The notes beneath the pieces were generated by a model. The model was not told the DNA's origin, made no database searches, and saw only the letters and a program-made list of their open reading frames with translations. A stretch of 22,811 nt of DNA from an uncultured bacterium (GTDB lineage: Bacteria; Bacillota; Clostridia; Lachnospirales; Lachnospiraceae), in the NCBI GenBank assembly GCA_947088515.1, contig CAMUHA010000030.1, positions 1-22,811 on the forward strand, read 5' to 3'. The position numbers and the translations under genes are program-made. This document shows, in pieces, positions 7,037 to 15,410 of the stretch; position 1 is the first letter of the stretch, and every line of letters starts with the position of its first letter.

Positions 7037-8740
7037 ATGAACATAAAAAAAATTATTGCACTAACAGCTGCCACATCTATATTGGCAAGCTCTATGGCAG
7101 GATGTGGCAAGTCATCTGATGATGAACAGAAAACAGCGGTAAAAGAAGCTGAAAGTACTTCTAAAGAGGAATTGCCATTGGCAAAATACCCGGAAACAGT
7201 TACTGTGCATCTTGGAGGAGCTATGAATCCTAATGCCAAGATACCAGATGGCATGTCATATGATGACAATTCATATACAAGGCTTCTGAAAGAAGACTTA
7301 AATATTGAAGTTGTGTATGATTGGGTTGCATCCAGTTCAGATTATGACGAAAAAATGAGTCTGTGCATTGGAAGTAATTCCATCCCGGAGCTTATGAATG
7401 TGAATGTTACACAGTACAGAGCTCTTTTAAAATATGATATGATTCAGCCTCTTGAACAGTATTTTGATGATTATGCTTCAGATGCTCTTAAGAGTTATGT
7501 TAAATCAGGCGGCGAAGAACTTATGAAATGTATTACCAATGAAAATGGCGAAATTATGGCAATTCCGGCGCCGAATATGACGGGTGGTGTTGTTAATGAG
7601 ATGTGGATTCGTCAGGACTGGCTGGATGAGCTTAATTTAGAAGTTCCAAGAACATGGGATGAAATGATAGCAGTAGCAGAGGCGTTTGTGACACAAGACC
7701 CAGATGGAAATGGTGAGGATGATACAATCGGTATTCTTGGACCTGCAAATACAGACCATATTAATGGCGTTGGCGATAATCAGTTTGGATTAGACCCATT
7801 ATTTAGTCATTTTAAATCTTTTCCACAATATTGGCTTGAGGCTGAGGACGGAACCATAGAATATGGTTCTATCCAGTTAGAAACAAGAAATGCGTTGGAG
7901 AATATTTCAAATTTGTATGCAAATGGTCTTATTGACCCGGAAATGCTTGTACGGAGTGACAGCAAAGAGCCGCTTTTGGCAGGAAAAGTAGGAATTTTCT
8001 TTGGTCCCTGGTGGAGTGGTTATACCCTTGCAGATGTAACATTGTCAGGCTCTGCAGACTGGAGAGCATACTTTACACCTCTTTCTGAAGACGGAAATTA
8101 CTATGCACATATGGCTGAACCAACCAAAAAGTATGTTGTTGCAAGTAAAGAATGTAAAAATCCGGAAGCAGCATTCAAGATTATTAATTATTTGATTTCA
8201 GAGGAACAAAAATGGGTAGAGGAGGGTGTGACTTCTACGGAAATGGGAACGGCAGATTTTTATCCATTATATAATGGATATGATAATGCTGATGAGATTG
8301 AAGTTTCTTATGAAATTCTGGCAAGTTATCTTGCCGGGGAGATTACAATAGATGATGTAGACTTTTCTACACATAAACTGTTAAAAAGTGATATGGAAGC
8401 TATTACTGAATTGAAGAAAGAGCCTTATGATGATTTTAGCCTGGAAAAGTGGAACCTGGACAGTGAACTCGCAAAGGGTAATCTTCCACGGCTTATTTCA
8501 ATTATGATTGGCGGTGCATCGCTTGTTAAGGAATATGAACCTGTTTATAGCAAATACAATGGACAGACAGAAACCATGGAAGCTAAATGGGCAAATCTCA
8601 AGAAAATGGAAGAAGAAACATTTGCAAAAATCATTATGGGAAAAGCGGATATCAGTGAATTTGATACTTTTGTTGATAACTGGAAAAATCAGGGAGGAGA
8701 CCAGATTCTTAAAGAAATCAACAAGGAATTAGGAAAATAA
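7037..8740 (+). CDS. LplA-type extracellular solute-binding lipoprotein
   Basis: A 567-residue lipid-anchored binding protein of the importer. A basic N-terminus and hydrophobic stretch end in the lipobox MAGC, with the modified cysteine at C23, followed by a Ser/Asp/Glu/Lys-rich linker. The mature part has the two-lobe layout of large carbohydrate-binding proteins of the LplA/YtcQ group. DPDGNGEDDTIG (about 221-232) is the calcium-type loop often found in this group. Trp/Tyr-rich stretches such as FGPWWSGYTL and FPQYWLEAEDG are typical of sugar-stacking sites. AGGAGG at 7026-7031 precedes the ATG. The size points to ligands larger than a monosaccharide, but the specificity cannot be read. 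The 108 bp to the next gene contains only a short ACAGT/ACTGT hairpin and no terminator, so transcription probably continues. Confidence 0.93.
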   Translation: MNIKKIIALTAATSILASSMAGCGKSSDDEQKTAVKEAESTSKEELPLAKYPETVTVHLGGAMNPNAKIPDGMSYDDNSYTRLLKEDLNIEVVYDWVASSSDYDEKMSLCIGSNSIPELMNVNVTQYRALLKYDMIQPLEQYFDDYASDALKSYVKSGGEELMKCITNENGEIMAIPAPNMTGGVVNEMWIRQDWLDELNLEVPRTWDEMIAVAEAFVTQDPDGNGEDDTIGILGPANTDHINGVGDNQFGLDPLFSHFKSFPQYWLEAEDGTIEYGSIQLETRNALENISNLYANGLIDPEMLVRSDSKEPLLAGKVGIFFGPWWSGYTLADVTLSGSADWRAYFTPLSEDGNYYAHMAEPTKKYVVASKECKNPEAAFKIINYLISEEQKWVEEGVTSTEMGTADFYPLYNGYDNADEIEVSYEILASYLAGEITIDDVDFSTHKLLKSDMEAITELKKEPYDDFSLEKWNLDSELAKGNLPRLISIMIGGASLVKEYEPVYSKYNGQTETMEAKWANLKKMEEETFAKIIMGKADISEFDTFVDNWKNQGGDQILKEINKELGK

Positions 8741-8848
8741 AAATGGCGGCTGGTAGCTGGCAGATGAGATGTTTTGTGGGAATTAAAGAGAGAAAATAAA
8801 TGATAATCTGACAGTACCGGCCACTGTTATTAAGTATGGAGTATGACA

Positions 8849-9913
8849 GTGAAAGAAAAACAAGTAATATATGGGCTTATTGGATTTGGAGGAATGGGAA
8901 AATGGCATACGGAAATCCTTGCCAATGTGCCTGAAGTTAAATTAGCCGGAATTTATGATATCAGTGAAGAAAAACGAGATAAAGCTGCAAAAATGGGATT
9001 CCATGTATATGAATCAGAACAGGAGATTATGGCTGACCCGGATATTGATGTTATGCTAATAGCAACACCCAATGACAGCCATAAACCTATTGCAATTAAA
9101 GCTATGCTTGCAGGAAAAAATGTCATTTCTGAAAAACCAGTAACCATATCTGCTACAGATTTTTTGGAAATGGAAACGGCAGCTAAGAAGACAGAAAAAT
9201 TCCTGACAGTGCATCAGAACAGACGGTGGGATGAAGATTTTCTTATGGTTTGCAGAGTTATGAAAGAACAGACGCTGGGCCATGTGTTCCGGATTGAAAG
9301 CCGTGTCCACGGTTCAAGGGGAATTCCGGGTGATTGGAGAAAAGAAAAAAAACATGGTGGCGGAATGGTTTTGGATTGGGGGGTTCACCTTTTGGACCAG
9401 ATCCTATGTATAACAGGAGAACGGAAATTGATGACTGTATACGCCTCTCTTACCAATATCACAAATCAGGAAGTGGACGATGGATTTACAGCGATTTTAA
9501 AATTTGAAGGGAATATGGAAGTATTGGTGGAGGTAGGAACAAACAATTTTGTGTCTCTTCCAAGATGGTATGTTCTGGGCGCAAATGGTTCCATGGTCAT
9601 AGAAGATTGGGATTTAAATGGAAAAATTGTCAGAACAACAGGAAAAGCAGAAAGCGTTGTTGTGCCTGTACGGACGGCAGCGGGGCTGACTAAGACTATG
9701 GCGCCAAGGAGAGAAGATACAATTGTGACTGAAGAATTACCAGAGGTTTCTGGGGATATTGCAGATTTCCATAGGAATGTGGCTGCAGTTTTGCAGGATA
9801 ATGCAGAGCCGGAAGTTAAACTTCCGCAGGTAATGCGGGTGATGAGGTTAATGGAAGCCATATTTAAATCAGCAGAGCTAAATGAGGTAATTGGTTTTAC
9901 AGATACTATATAA
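8849..9913 (+). CDS. Gfo/Idh/MocA-family NAD(P)-dependent sugar oxidoreductase (first copy)
   Basis: A cytoplasmic dehydrogenase of 354 residues if it starts at the GTG at 8849. I prefer that start to the ATG at 8843 because GGAG at 8838-8841 is seven bases from the GTG but only one from the ATG. The Rossmann domain begins YGLIGFGGMGKWH with the glycine-rich nucleotide loop. The family's catalytic lysine is K96 in SEKPVT, and the substrate-side Asp and His are in GGGMVLDWGVH (D176, H180). The C-terminal half is the usual open beta-sheet domain. Family members oxidise or reduce ring hydroxyls of sugars, inositols and glycosides. Next to two TIM-barrel isomerase-like proteins and a GH3 enzyme, it most plausibly makes a keto-sugar or keto-glycoside. 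The exact carbon and the cofactor are inference. Confidence 0.88.
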   Translation: MKEKQVIYGLIGFGGMGKWHTEILANVPEVKLAGIYDISEEKRDKAAKMGFHVYESEQEIMADPDIDVMLIATPNDSHKPIAIKAMLAGKNVISEKPVTISATDFLEMETAAKKTEKFLTVHQNRRWDEDFLMVCRVMKEQTLGHVFRIESRVHGSRGIPGDWRKEKKHGGGMVLDWGVHLLDQILCITGERKLMTVYASLTNITNQEVDDGFTAILKFEGNMEVLVEVGTNNFVSLPRWYVLGANGSMVIEDWDLNGKIVRTTGKAESVVVPVRTAAGLTKTMAPRREDTIVTEELPEVSGDIADFHRNVAAVLQDNAEPEVKLPQVMRVMRLMEAIFKSAELNEVIGFTDTI

Positions 9914-9942
9914 ATTTGGTCCCAAACAGGAGGAAAGAGCAA

Positions 9943-10821
9943 ATGAAACAAATTAAAATAGGTACATGTATTCCAGGTCCACAGGCTGAAAAATGGCTTC
10001 CGGGATTTGTGGGCAAAGGATTTGAAACTTTCTCAATTAATTTTCATATGTCATTGGAAGGAACCAACCTTCAGAAGCTGGCATTAAAAACAGAAAAAAT
10101 ACTTGCCGGGAGTGGGTCAACTATAAGTACGATAGGATATTATTGTAATCCAATTCAGTATGTGGAACATAGGAAGACATTGGAAAATGTGATTCGTGCG
10201 GCAGAATATTTTGGAGCAACTCATGTAAGTACATTTGCCGGGGCCTGGGAAGGAAAACCGGTAGAAGATGCCTTTCAAGAATTTGGAAAGGTTTTCCGTG
10301 AGTTGGCAGATCTTGCAGAAGAAAAGGGAATAAAGCTGGGGATAGAAAACTGTCTTATGGATGGTACTTGGGAACATGCAACCTGTAACATTGGTTTTCA
10401 TTCCAGAGCATGGGAAGCAATGTTTGAAGAGGTAAAAAGTGATAATTTAGGGCTTGAATGGGAACCGACTCATCAGATGGTACAACTGATTGACCCTATT
10501 GGACAGTTAAGAAAGTGGTGCAGAAAAATAGTACATGTGCATGGAAAAGATGCAACAATAGACTGGGATGCAGTCAGACATGGAGGTATTTCAGGAGCAG
10601 TACCGTTTGTATGGCATAGAATGCCGGGATTTGGAGATACAAACTGGAGAGACATTATATCTATATTGCGGGCTAATGGATATGAGGATGATATCTGTAT
10701 TGAGGGGTATCATGACCCCGTCTATTGTGGGGAATGGGAGATGACAGGGCAGTTACATGCGCTTTGTTATTTGAAATGGTGCAGAGGAGGAGAGTTTACG
10801 GCGCTTCCATGGCAAAATTAG
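9943..10821 (+). CDS. Xylose-isomerase-like TIM-barrel protein (sugar phosphate isomerase/epimerase family), variant metal site
   Basis: A 292-residue cytoplasmic protein of the AP-endonuclease-2/xylose isomerase-like superfamily, whose members act on keto-sugars through a divalent metal held by Glu, Asp, His and Glu. Predicted ligands are E135 (GIENC), H198 or H200 (HVHGKD) and E254 (IEGYHD). The usual Asp of the fourth-strand motif is replaced by Glu: LGLEWEPTH (E174, H177) stands where the paralogue next door has LGINYDPSH. The ATG at 9943 follows AGGAGG (9929-9934) and is chosen over a GTG nine codons upstream that would run through the ribosome site. Gaps of 29 and 28 bp place it firmly in the operon. 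It could be an isomerase, epimerase, dehydratase, or a lyase or hydratase acting on a 3-keto sugar. The sequence cannot decide. Confidence 0.85.
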   Translation: MKQIKIGTCIPGPQAEKWLPGFVGKGFETFSINFHMSLEGTNLQKLALKTEKILAGSGSTISTIGYYCNPIQYVEHRKTLENVIRAAEYFGATHVSTFAGAWEGKPVEDAFQEFGKVFRELADLAEEKGIKLGIENCLMDGTWEHATCNIGFHSRAWEAMFEEVKSDNLGLEWEPTHQMVQLIDPIGQLRKWCRKIVHVHGKDATIDWDAVRHGGISGAVPFVWHRMPGFGDTNWRDIISILRANGYEDDICIEGYHDPVYCGEWEMTGQLHALCYLKWCRGGEFTALPWQN

Positions 10822-10849
10822 TTGTTTTTATAAGGAGTGATACTTAATA

Positions 10850-11770
10850 ATGAAACTGGGTTTTATAACATCAATTCTTGATGGCTGTACATATGAGGAA
10901 ATGATAGACTTTGCATCAGAGCACGGATTTGAATGCGTGGAAGTGGCAAGCTGGCCAAAACAAAAAGCAGAACGGCGATATGCAGGGGTGAGCCATATTG
11001 ATGCAAAAAGAGTAAATGAAGATAGTGAATATGCAAATTATATTATAGATTATGCAAAAAAGAAGGGTGTTGATATCTCATCTCTTGCATATTATCCAAA
11101 TGTCATGGATACAAACCTGGAAAAAAGAATGGCGGCAATAAAGCATTTAGAGAACGTGATATGTGCAAGCTCAATATTGGGTGTAAATATGGTTACTACA
11201 TTTATCGGAAGGGACCAGACAAAAAATGTGGAAGATAATATTGAACTGGTAAAGGAAATATGGCCATCGCTTATTAAGCTTGCCGAAAGTAAGAATGTTA
11301 AAATTGCAATTGAAAACTGTCCTATGCTCTTCGGCGCAGAACAATGGCCGGGAGGACAGAATTTGATGACAACACCTGAAATCTGGAGAAAGGTCTTTGA
11401 TATTTTGGACAGTGATAATTTGGGAATTAATTACGACCCATCTCATTTTATATGGCAGATGATTGACTATATAAGTCCAATCTATGAGTTTAGGGATAAG
11501 ATATTTCATGTGCATTATAAAGATATCAAGCTATATCAGGACAAATTGAAATCCTGTGGTATTATGGCCTATCCTCTTATGTTTATGTCACCCAAAATAC
11601 CAGGACTTGGAGATGTAGACTGGGGAAGGTATGTTTCTGCCCTTACAGATATAGGATATAATGGGTATACATGTATTGAAATTGAAGATAAGGCATTTGA
11701 AAATTCAAAAGAGAGAGTTGCAGATGCTCTGCTTCTTAGCAAAAAGTATTTAGAACAATTTGTTATTTAG
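10850..11770 (+). CDS. Xylose-isomerase-like TIM-barrel protein (sugar phosphate isomerase/epimerase family), canonical metal site
   Basis: A 306-residue cytoplasmic paralogue of the preceding protein, only distantly similar to it. It opens MKLGFITSILDGCTYEEMIDF and carries the segment WPKQKAERRYAGVSHID, a block I associate with the subgroup found next to Gfo/Idh/MocA dehydrogenases. The metal ligands appear canonical: E155 (AIENC), D196 and H199 (NYDPSH), H220 or H222 (HVHYKD) and E277 (CIEIED). AAGGAG at 10832-10837 precedes the ATG. Having two barrels between two dehydrogenases argues for successive steps on one oxidised sugar, or for a two-subunit enzyme. No phosphate-binding signature is evident, so the family name should not be taken as proof of a phosphorylated substrate. 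Confidence 0.87.
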   Translation: MKLGFITSILDGCTYEEMIDFASEHGFECVEVASWPKQKAERRYAGVSHIDAKRVNEDSEYANYIIDYAKKKGVDISSLAYYPNVMDTNLEKRMAAIKHLENVICASSILGVNMVTTFIGRDQTKNVEDNIELVKEIWPSLIKLAESKNVKIAIENCPMLFGAEQWPGGQNLMTTPEIWRKVFDILDSDNLGINYDPSHFIWQMIDYISPIYEFRDKIFHVHYKDIKLYQDKLKSCGIMAYPLMFMSPKIPGLGDVDWGRYVSALTDIGYNGYTCIEIEDKAFENSKERVADALLLSKKYLEQFVI

Positions 11771-11805
11771 GTTGATTTTACATGATATAATATGGAGGAA
11801 AAATT

Positions 11806-12882
11806 GTGAGAAAATTAAAAGCGGGAATTGTAGGATGTGGAGGGATTGCCAATGCAAAACATCTTCCATCTATGTTAAAAAGCGGATTATATGAGATAAC
11901 AGCATTTTGTGATATTGTAAAGGAGAGAGCTGTAGAGTCAAAGAAACAGTTTGGAATGCCGGATTCTAAAGTATTTGAAAATTACAGAGAATTGCTGAAA
12001 GAAGATTTAGACGTTGTTTATGTAACAACTCCAAATCGTTCACATGCAGAAGTTTCTATTGCTGCAATGGAGGCCGGAAAGGATGTCATGTGTGAAAAAC
12101 CTATGGCAAGGACATATGAAGAAGCAGAAAAAATGATAGAAACAGCAAAAAGAACACATAAAATTCTTAATATTGCTTATCAAAACCGTTATCGGACAGA
12201 TTCTGCATATTTACAGGAAATGTGCAGGAATGGAGAGCTTGGGGAAATATACTTTGCAAAAGCGCATGCGCTTCGCAGAAGGGCAGTGCCAACCTGGGGC
12301 GTCTTTTTAAATGAAGAAGAACAGGGAGGAGGACCTTTGATTGACATAGGAACACATGCACTGGATTTGACTCTATGGATGATGAATAATTATGATGTAA
12401 AATCTGTTACAGGAGCTTCTTTCCATAAGTTGTCCAATCAGACAGAACAGGGAAATGCTTTTGGAAATTGGGAACCAGAAAAGTTTACAGTCGAAGATGC
12501 AGCATTTGGGTTTATCCGTATGAAAAATGGAGCGGTTATAGAACTGGAAACTTCCTGGGCGCTTAATACATTGGAGGTTGATGAAGCAAAAACAAGTTTA
12601 TGCGGAACAAAGGCGGGAGCAGATATGAAGGATGGTTTACGGATAAACCGGATACATCATAATGTTCCCATAGTGGAAAAGCCTGATTTGTCAGGAGGTG
12701 GAGTTGCTTTCTTTGCCGGCAGTAATAAATCAGAAGCCGATGTGGAGCAGGAATTGTTTTACCATATGGTAGTTGATGGGGCAGAGCAGGTAGTAAAACC
12801 CGAACAGGCGGCAGTAGTTACCCGGATTTTGGAGGCAGTATACCGTTCGGCTGAAAGTGGGGAAACTATATATTTTGACTGA
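11806..12882 (+). CDS. Gfo/Idh/MocA-family NAD(P)-dependent sugar oxidoreductase (second copy)
   Basis: A 358-residue dehydrogenase starting at a GTG with GGAGG at 11793-11797. The nucleotide loop is GIVGCGGIANAKHLP. The catalytic lysine K98 lies in CEKPMA, and the substrate-domain motif GGGPLIDIGTHALDL supplies D180 and H184. It differs clearly from the first copy, so the two are paralogues with separate roles rather than a recent duplication. This subgroup typically has a longer C-terminal domain, here including GNAFGNWEPEKFTVEDAA. One plausible division of labour is oxidation of the incoming glycoside by one copy and re-reduction of a keto product by the other, which would recycle the cofactor. 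This is inference from gene order. The gap to the GH3 gene is 29 bp. Confidence 0.9.
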   Translation: MRKLKAGIVGCGGIANAKHLPSMLKSGLYEITAFCDIVKERAVESKKQFGMPDSKVFENYRELLKEDLDVVYVTTPNRSHAEVSIAAMEAGKDVMCEKPMARTYEEAEKMIETAKRTHKILNIAYQNRYRTDSAYLQEMCRNGELGEIYFAKAHALRRRAVPTWGVFLNEEEQGGGPLIDIGTHALDLTLWMMNNYDVKSVTGASFHKLSNQTEQGNAFGNWEPEKFTVEDAAFGFIRMKNGAVIELETSWALNTLEVDEAKTSLCGTKAGADMKDGLRINRIHHNVPIVEKPDLSGGGVAFFAGSNKSEADVEQELFYHMVVDGAEQVVKPEQAAVVTRILEAVYRSAESGETIYFD

Positions 12883-12911
12883 TTTCCGTGATTTTTATCA
12901 AGGAGAGACAT

Positions 12912-15122
12912 ATGAATGAAAAACAATTGAGACACTTATTATCGGAAATGTCTCTGAGAGAAAAAATTGGCCAGATGATACAGCTTACAGGGGTATATTT
13001 TGATGAACAGGCCGTACTTACAGGGGGTGTTGGGAAAGATTTACCGCCAGAATGGGTTGTTAAATATGCAGGTTCTGTTCTTGGTATGATAGGAGCAGAT
13101 AAAATTTATGAAGTTCAAAAAAAGTATCTGGAGGAGCATCCCCACCATATTCCACTTTTGTTTATGGCAGATATCATTCATGGGTGCAGAACAATTTTTC
13201 CTATTCCGTTGGGACAGGCATGTTCTTTTCATCCGGAGTTAATACAGGAGGCTGCCATATTTGCTGCTTCAGAAGCATCCTCCGAGGGGATAAAAGCTAC
13301 ATTTTCACCTATGATTGATGTATCCCGCGACCCAAGATGGGGACGAATCATGGAGTCATTTGGAGAAGACCCATATCTAAATGGGGTTATGGGCGCCGCT
13401 ATGCTGGAAGGATATCAAAAACCAGAAATTTCAAAAGATGTTAATCAGGAGGGGAGCTTTTCCAGGCATATATCAGAAAATGGGATGGCAGGATGCTTAA
13501 AGCACTTTGCAGGATATGGCGCTGTGAATGCCGGGAGAGAATATAATGATGTGGAAATATCCCGGCGAACTTTTACGGAGCAATATTTGAAGCCATTTTT
13601 GATGGCGTTTAAGTCGCAGCCTGCAATGGTAATGACAGCTTTTAATGCCATAGACCGAAAACCTGTCAGCGGAAATAAAGAGCTTCTTAAGCATGTTTTG
13701 CGGGAACAAGAGGGATTTGAAGGTGTTGTTATTTCTGACTGGGGTTCTATTGGCCAGTTGGAAGAGCAGAGAGTGGTATCAGGACAAAGGGACGCAGCAT
13801 ATGCAGCGGCAAAGGCAGGAGTCGATATTGATATGATGAGTCCGGCCTATATGTTCTGGTTAGAGGAGCTTGTGGAAAACGGGGACCTGCCAGAAGCATT
13901 GATTGATGAATGTGTATGGAGAATTCTTGAGATGAAGAACCGTCTGGGACTTTTTGAAAATCCATTTTCAGGAATAAATAAGAGCATTATCTTGTCTCCG
14001 GATGCTAAATCTGTGGCATTCCGGCTGGCGTGTGAAAGCTGTGTGCTATTAAAAAATGAAAATATTTTACCTCTAAAATGTGAAGAAAAAGTTTTCTGGG
14101 TGGGACCATATGTAAAGTCACAAGAATTTTTAAGCAGGTGGACTATTTTTGGAAACCATTCAGATGTAGATACGATACAGGAAGTTTTAATTAAAAAAGA
14201 AATCCAGGCAGAATGTATTCTGGGATGCAATATTCTTTCTGATGAGGAATACAGGATTTGGCAAGCAGAAACTCCATATATTACAAAAAAAGACTATAGC
14301 ATGGACCGTTTATTGCTGGAAAAGATTGGAGAAAATGATACGGTAGTGATGGTTTTGGGAGAGCACGAGGCCCAGTCGGGGGAAGCGGCAAGCAGAGCGT
14401 TTCTTTCTCTGCCGGAAGAACAGATGAAGTTGTTTGAAACGATTGCAGAGCGTACATCAAAAATTATTACGGTAATACTGACAGGAAGACCATTGGATTT
14501 AAGAAAAATATCAGAAAAATCCAGAGCTGTTTTAATTGCCTGGAGACCAGGGACAATGGGGGCAGAGGCTATTGTCAGTCTGATATATGGTATGCAAAGT
14601 CCATCAGGTAAACTTTCGGTCAGCATTCCATGGTGTGTAGGACAGGTTCCAATTAGCTATTGGGATATGACTACCGGACATCTAATTTCCAAAAGTGACC
14701 CAGATAATCGTTTTGTCAGCAGGTATATGGATATTCCAAATACACCATTGTATCCATTTGGATATGGTCTGACATATACAAGCTTCCAAATTTCAGATTT
14801 TCACGTATGTATAGTGGAAAATAAAAATGTGTGTGTTTCATGTAATGTATGTAATACAGGAGAAGTATCAGGAGCAGAAGTGGTTCAGTATTATGCTGAA
14901 ACAATATGTGCTCCGGTAGTGCGCCCGGCAAAGGAATTAATACGCTTCAAAAAAGTATTTTTGAAGCCTGGAGAGAAAATAAACGTAGGTCTTGCCATAG
15001 GATGTGAAGAATTTTCTTTTCATGGGGAAGATATGGAGTTAATTGATAAGGGCATTCAGATACGTATTATGGTCGGGAATAGTAGTAATAATGAAGCGGA
15101 TAGCTGCGTAATTCAGCTTTAA
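12912..15122 (+). CDS. Family 3 glycoside hydrolase (beta-glucosidase type), cytoplasmic
   Basis: A 736-residue enzyme that hydrolyses beta-linked sugars, most often terminal glucose or xylose, with retention. The ATG at 12912 is preferred over a GTG at 12888 because AGGAGAG lies at 12901-12907 and because MNEKQLRHLLSEMSLREKIGQ is the usual family opening. The TIM barrel (about 1-350) carries the substrate residues DVSRDPRWGR and LKHFAGYGA (K197, H198) and the nucleophile D276 in GVVISDWGS. The alpha/beta sandwich (about 360-600) has GEHEAQSGEAASR, in which E491 is the likely acid/base. The last 100 residues are a fibronectin-III-like domain (PFGYGLTYTSF onward). There is no signal peptide, so it acts on imported substrate. 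As the last gene of the operon it fits release of sugar units after or alongside the oxidative steps. Confidence 0.93.
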   Translation: MNEKQLRHLLSEMSLREKIGQMIQLTGVYFDEQAVLTGGVGKDLPPEWVVKYAGSVLGMIGADKIYEVQKKYLEEHPHHIPLLFMADIIHGCRTIFPIPLGQACSFHPELIQEAAIFAASEASSEGIKATFSPMIDVSRDPRWGRIMESFGEDPYLNGVMGAAMLEGYQKPEISKDVNQEGSFSRHISENGMAGCLKHFAGYGAVNAGREYNDVEISRRTFTEQYLKPFLMAFKSQPAMVMTAFNAIDRKPVSGNKELLKHVLREQEGFEGVVISDWGSIGQLEEQRVVSGQRDAAYAAAKAGVDIDMMSPAYMFWLEELVENGDLPEALIDECVWRILEMKNRLGLFENPFSGINKSIILSPDAKSVAFRLACESCVLLKNENILPLKCEEKVFWVGPYVKSQEFLSRWTIFGNHSDVDTIQEVLIKKEIQAECILGCNILSDEEYRIWQAETPYITKKDYSMDRLLLEKIGENDTVVMVLGEHEAQSGEAASRAFLSLPEEQMKLFETIAERTSKIITVILTGRPLDLRKISEKSRAVLIAWRPGTMGAEAIVSLIYGMQSPSGKLSVSIPWCVGQVPISYWDMTTGHLISKSDPDNRFVSRYMDIPNTPLYPFGYGLTYTSFQISDFHVCIVENKNVCVSCNVCNTGEVSGAEVVQYYAETICAPVVRPAKELIRFKKVFLKPGEKINVGLAIGCEEFSFHGEDMELIDKGIQIRIMVGNSSNNEADSCVIQL

Positions 15123-15162
15123 TGGACAGCATTTAGTAAAATCAATATATTTTAATTAAATT

Positions 15163-15198
15163 ATTTCAGGAATACGAAAAGTATTCCTGAAATTTTTG
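15163..15198 (+). terminator. Intrinsic terminator closing the glycoside operon
   Basis: ATTTCAGGAATAC (15163-15175) and GTATTCCTGAAAT (15181-15193) form a perfect 13-bp stem around a five-base GAAAA loop, followed by a T-run to 15197. It lies 40 bp after the GH3 stop. The stem is A/T-rich but long, and I consider it a reliable end of transcription. Confidence 0.85.
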
Positions 15199-15232
15199 TT
15201 ATATCTTGAAGTTACTATATATTTATGTTAAG

Positions 15233-15262
15233 TTGAAAAAATAGAAAGCCATATAATATAAA
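15233..15262 (+). promoter_or_regulatory. Possible promoter of the nuclease gene
   Basis: TTGAAA at 15233-15238 and TATAAA at 15257-15262 are 18 bp apart. A better -10 match, TATAAT at 15252-15257, is only 13 bp away. Transcription from here would carry about 140 bases of leader, including the inverted repeat at 15324-15360. The call rests on hexamer similarity in A/T-rich DNA only. Confidence 0.3.
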
Positions 15263-15323
15263 AAGCGATGTTCAAATAATACACATTTTTTCCATAAATG
15301 TCACATGCGTAACCGCCCAATTA

Positions 15324-15360
15324 TAGCGCTCCATCCAGTCGAAAATTGGACGGAGCGCTA
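15324..15360. repeat. Long G/C-rich inverted repeat in the leader of the nuclease gene
   Basis: TAGCGCTCCATCCA and TGGACGGAGCGCTA pair over 13 of 14 positions (one A-C mismatch) around a nine-base loop. It stands out in an A/T-rich spacer. No T-run follows on either strand, so it is not a standard terminator. It could be an mRNA leader hairpin, a protein-binding site or a leftover of a small repeat element. CCAATT just upstream (15318-15323) can pair with AATTGG in the loop region, which offers a competing structure. Confidence 0.6.
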
Positions 15361-15410
15361 AATTTAACTGATAAAACAAGGCGGAATGACTGAAAAGGGA
15401 TTGATAGAAA

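Noticed and set aside
8741..8848. Possible terminator between the binding protein and the first oxidoreductase
   Set aside because: Only a five-base stem (ACAGT/ACTGT) without a T-run. It does not break the operon.
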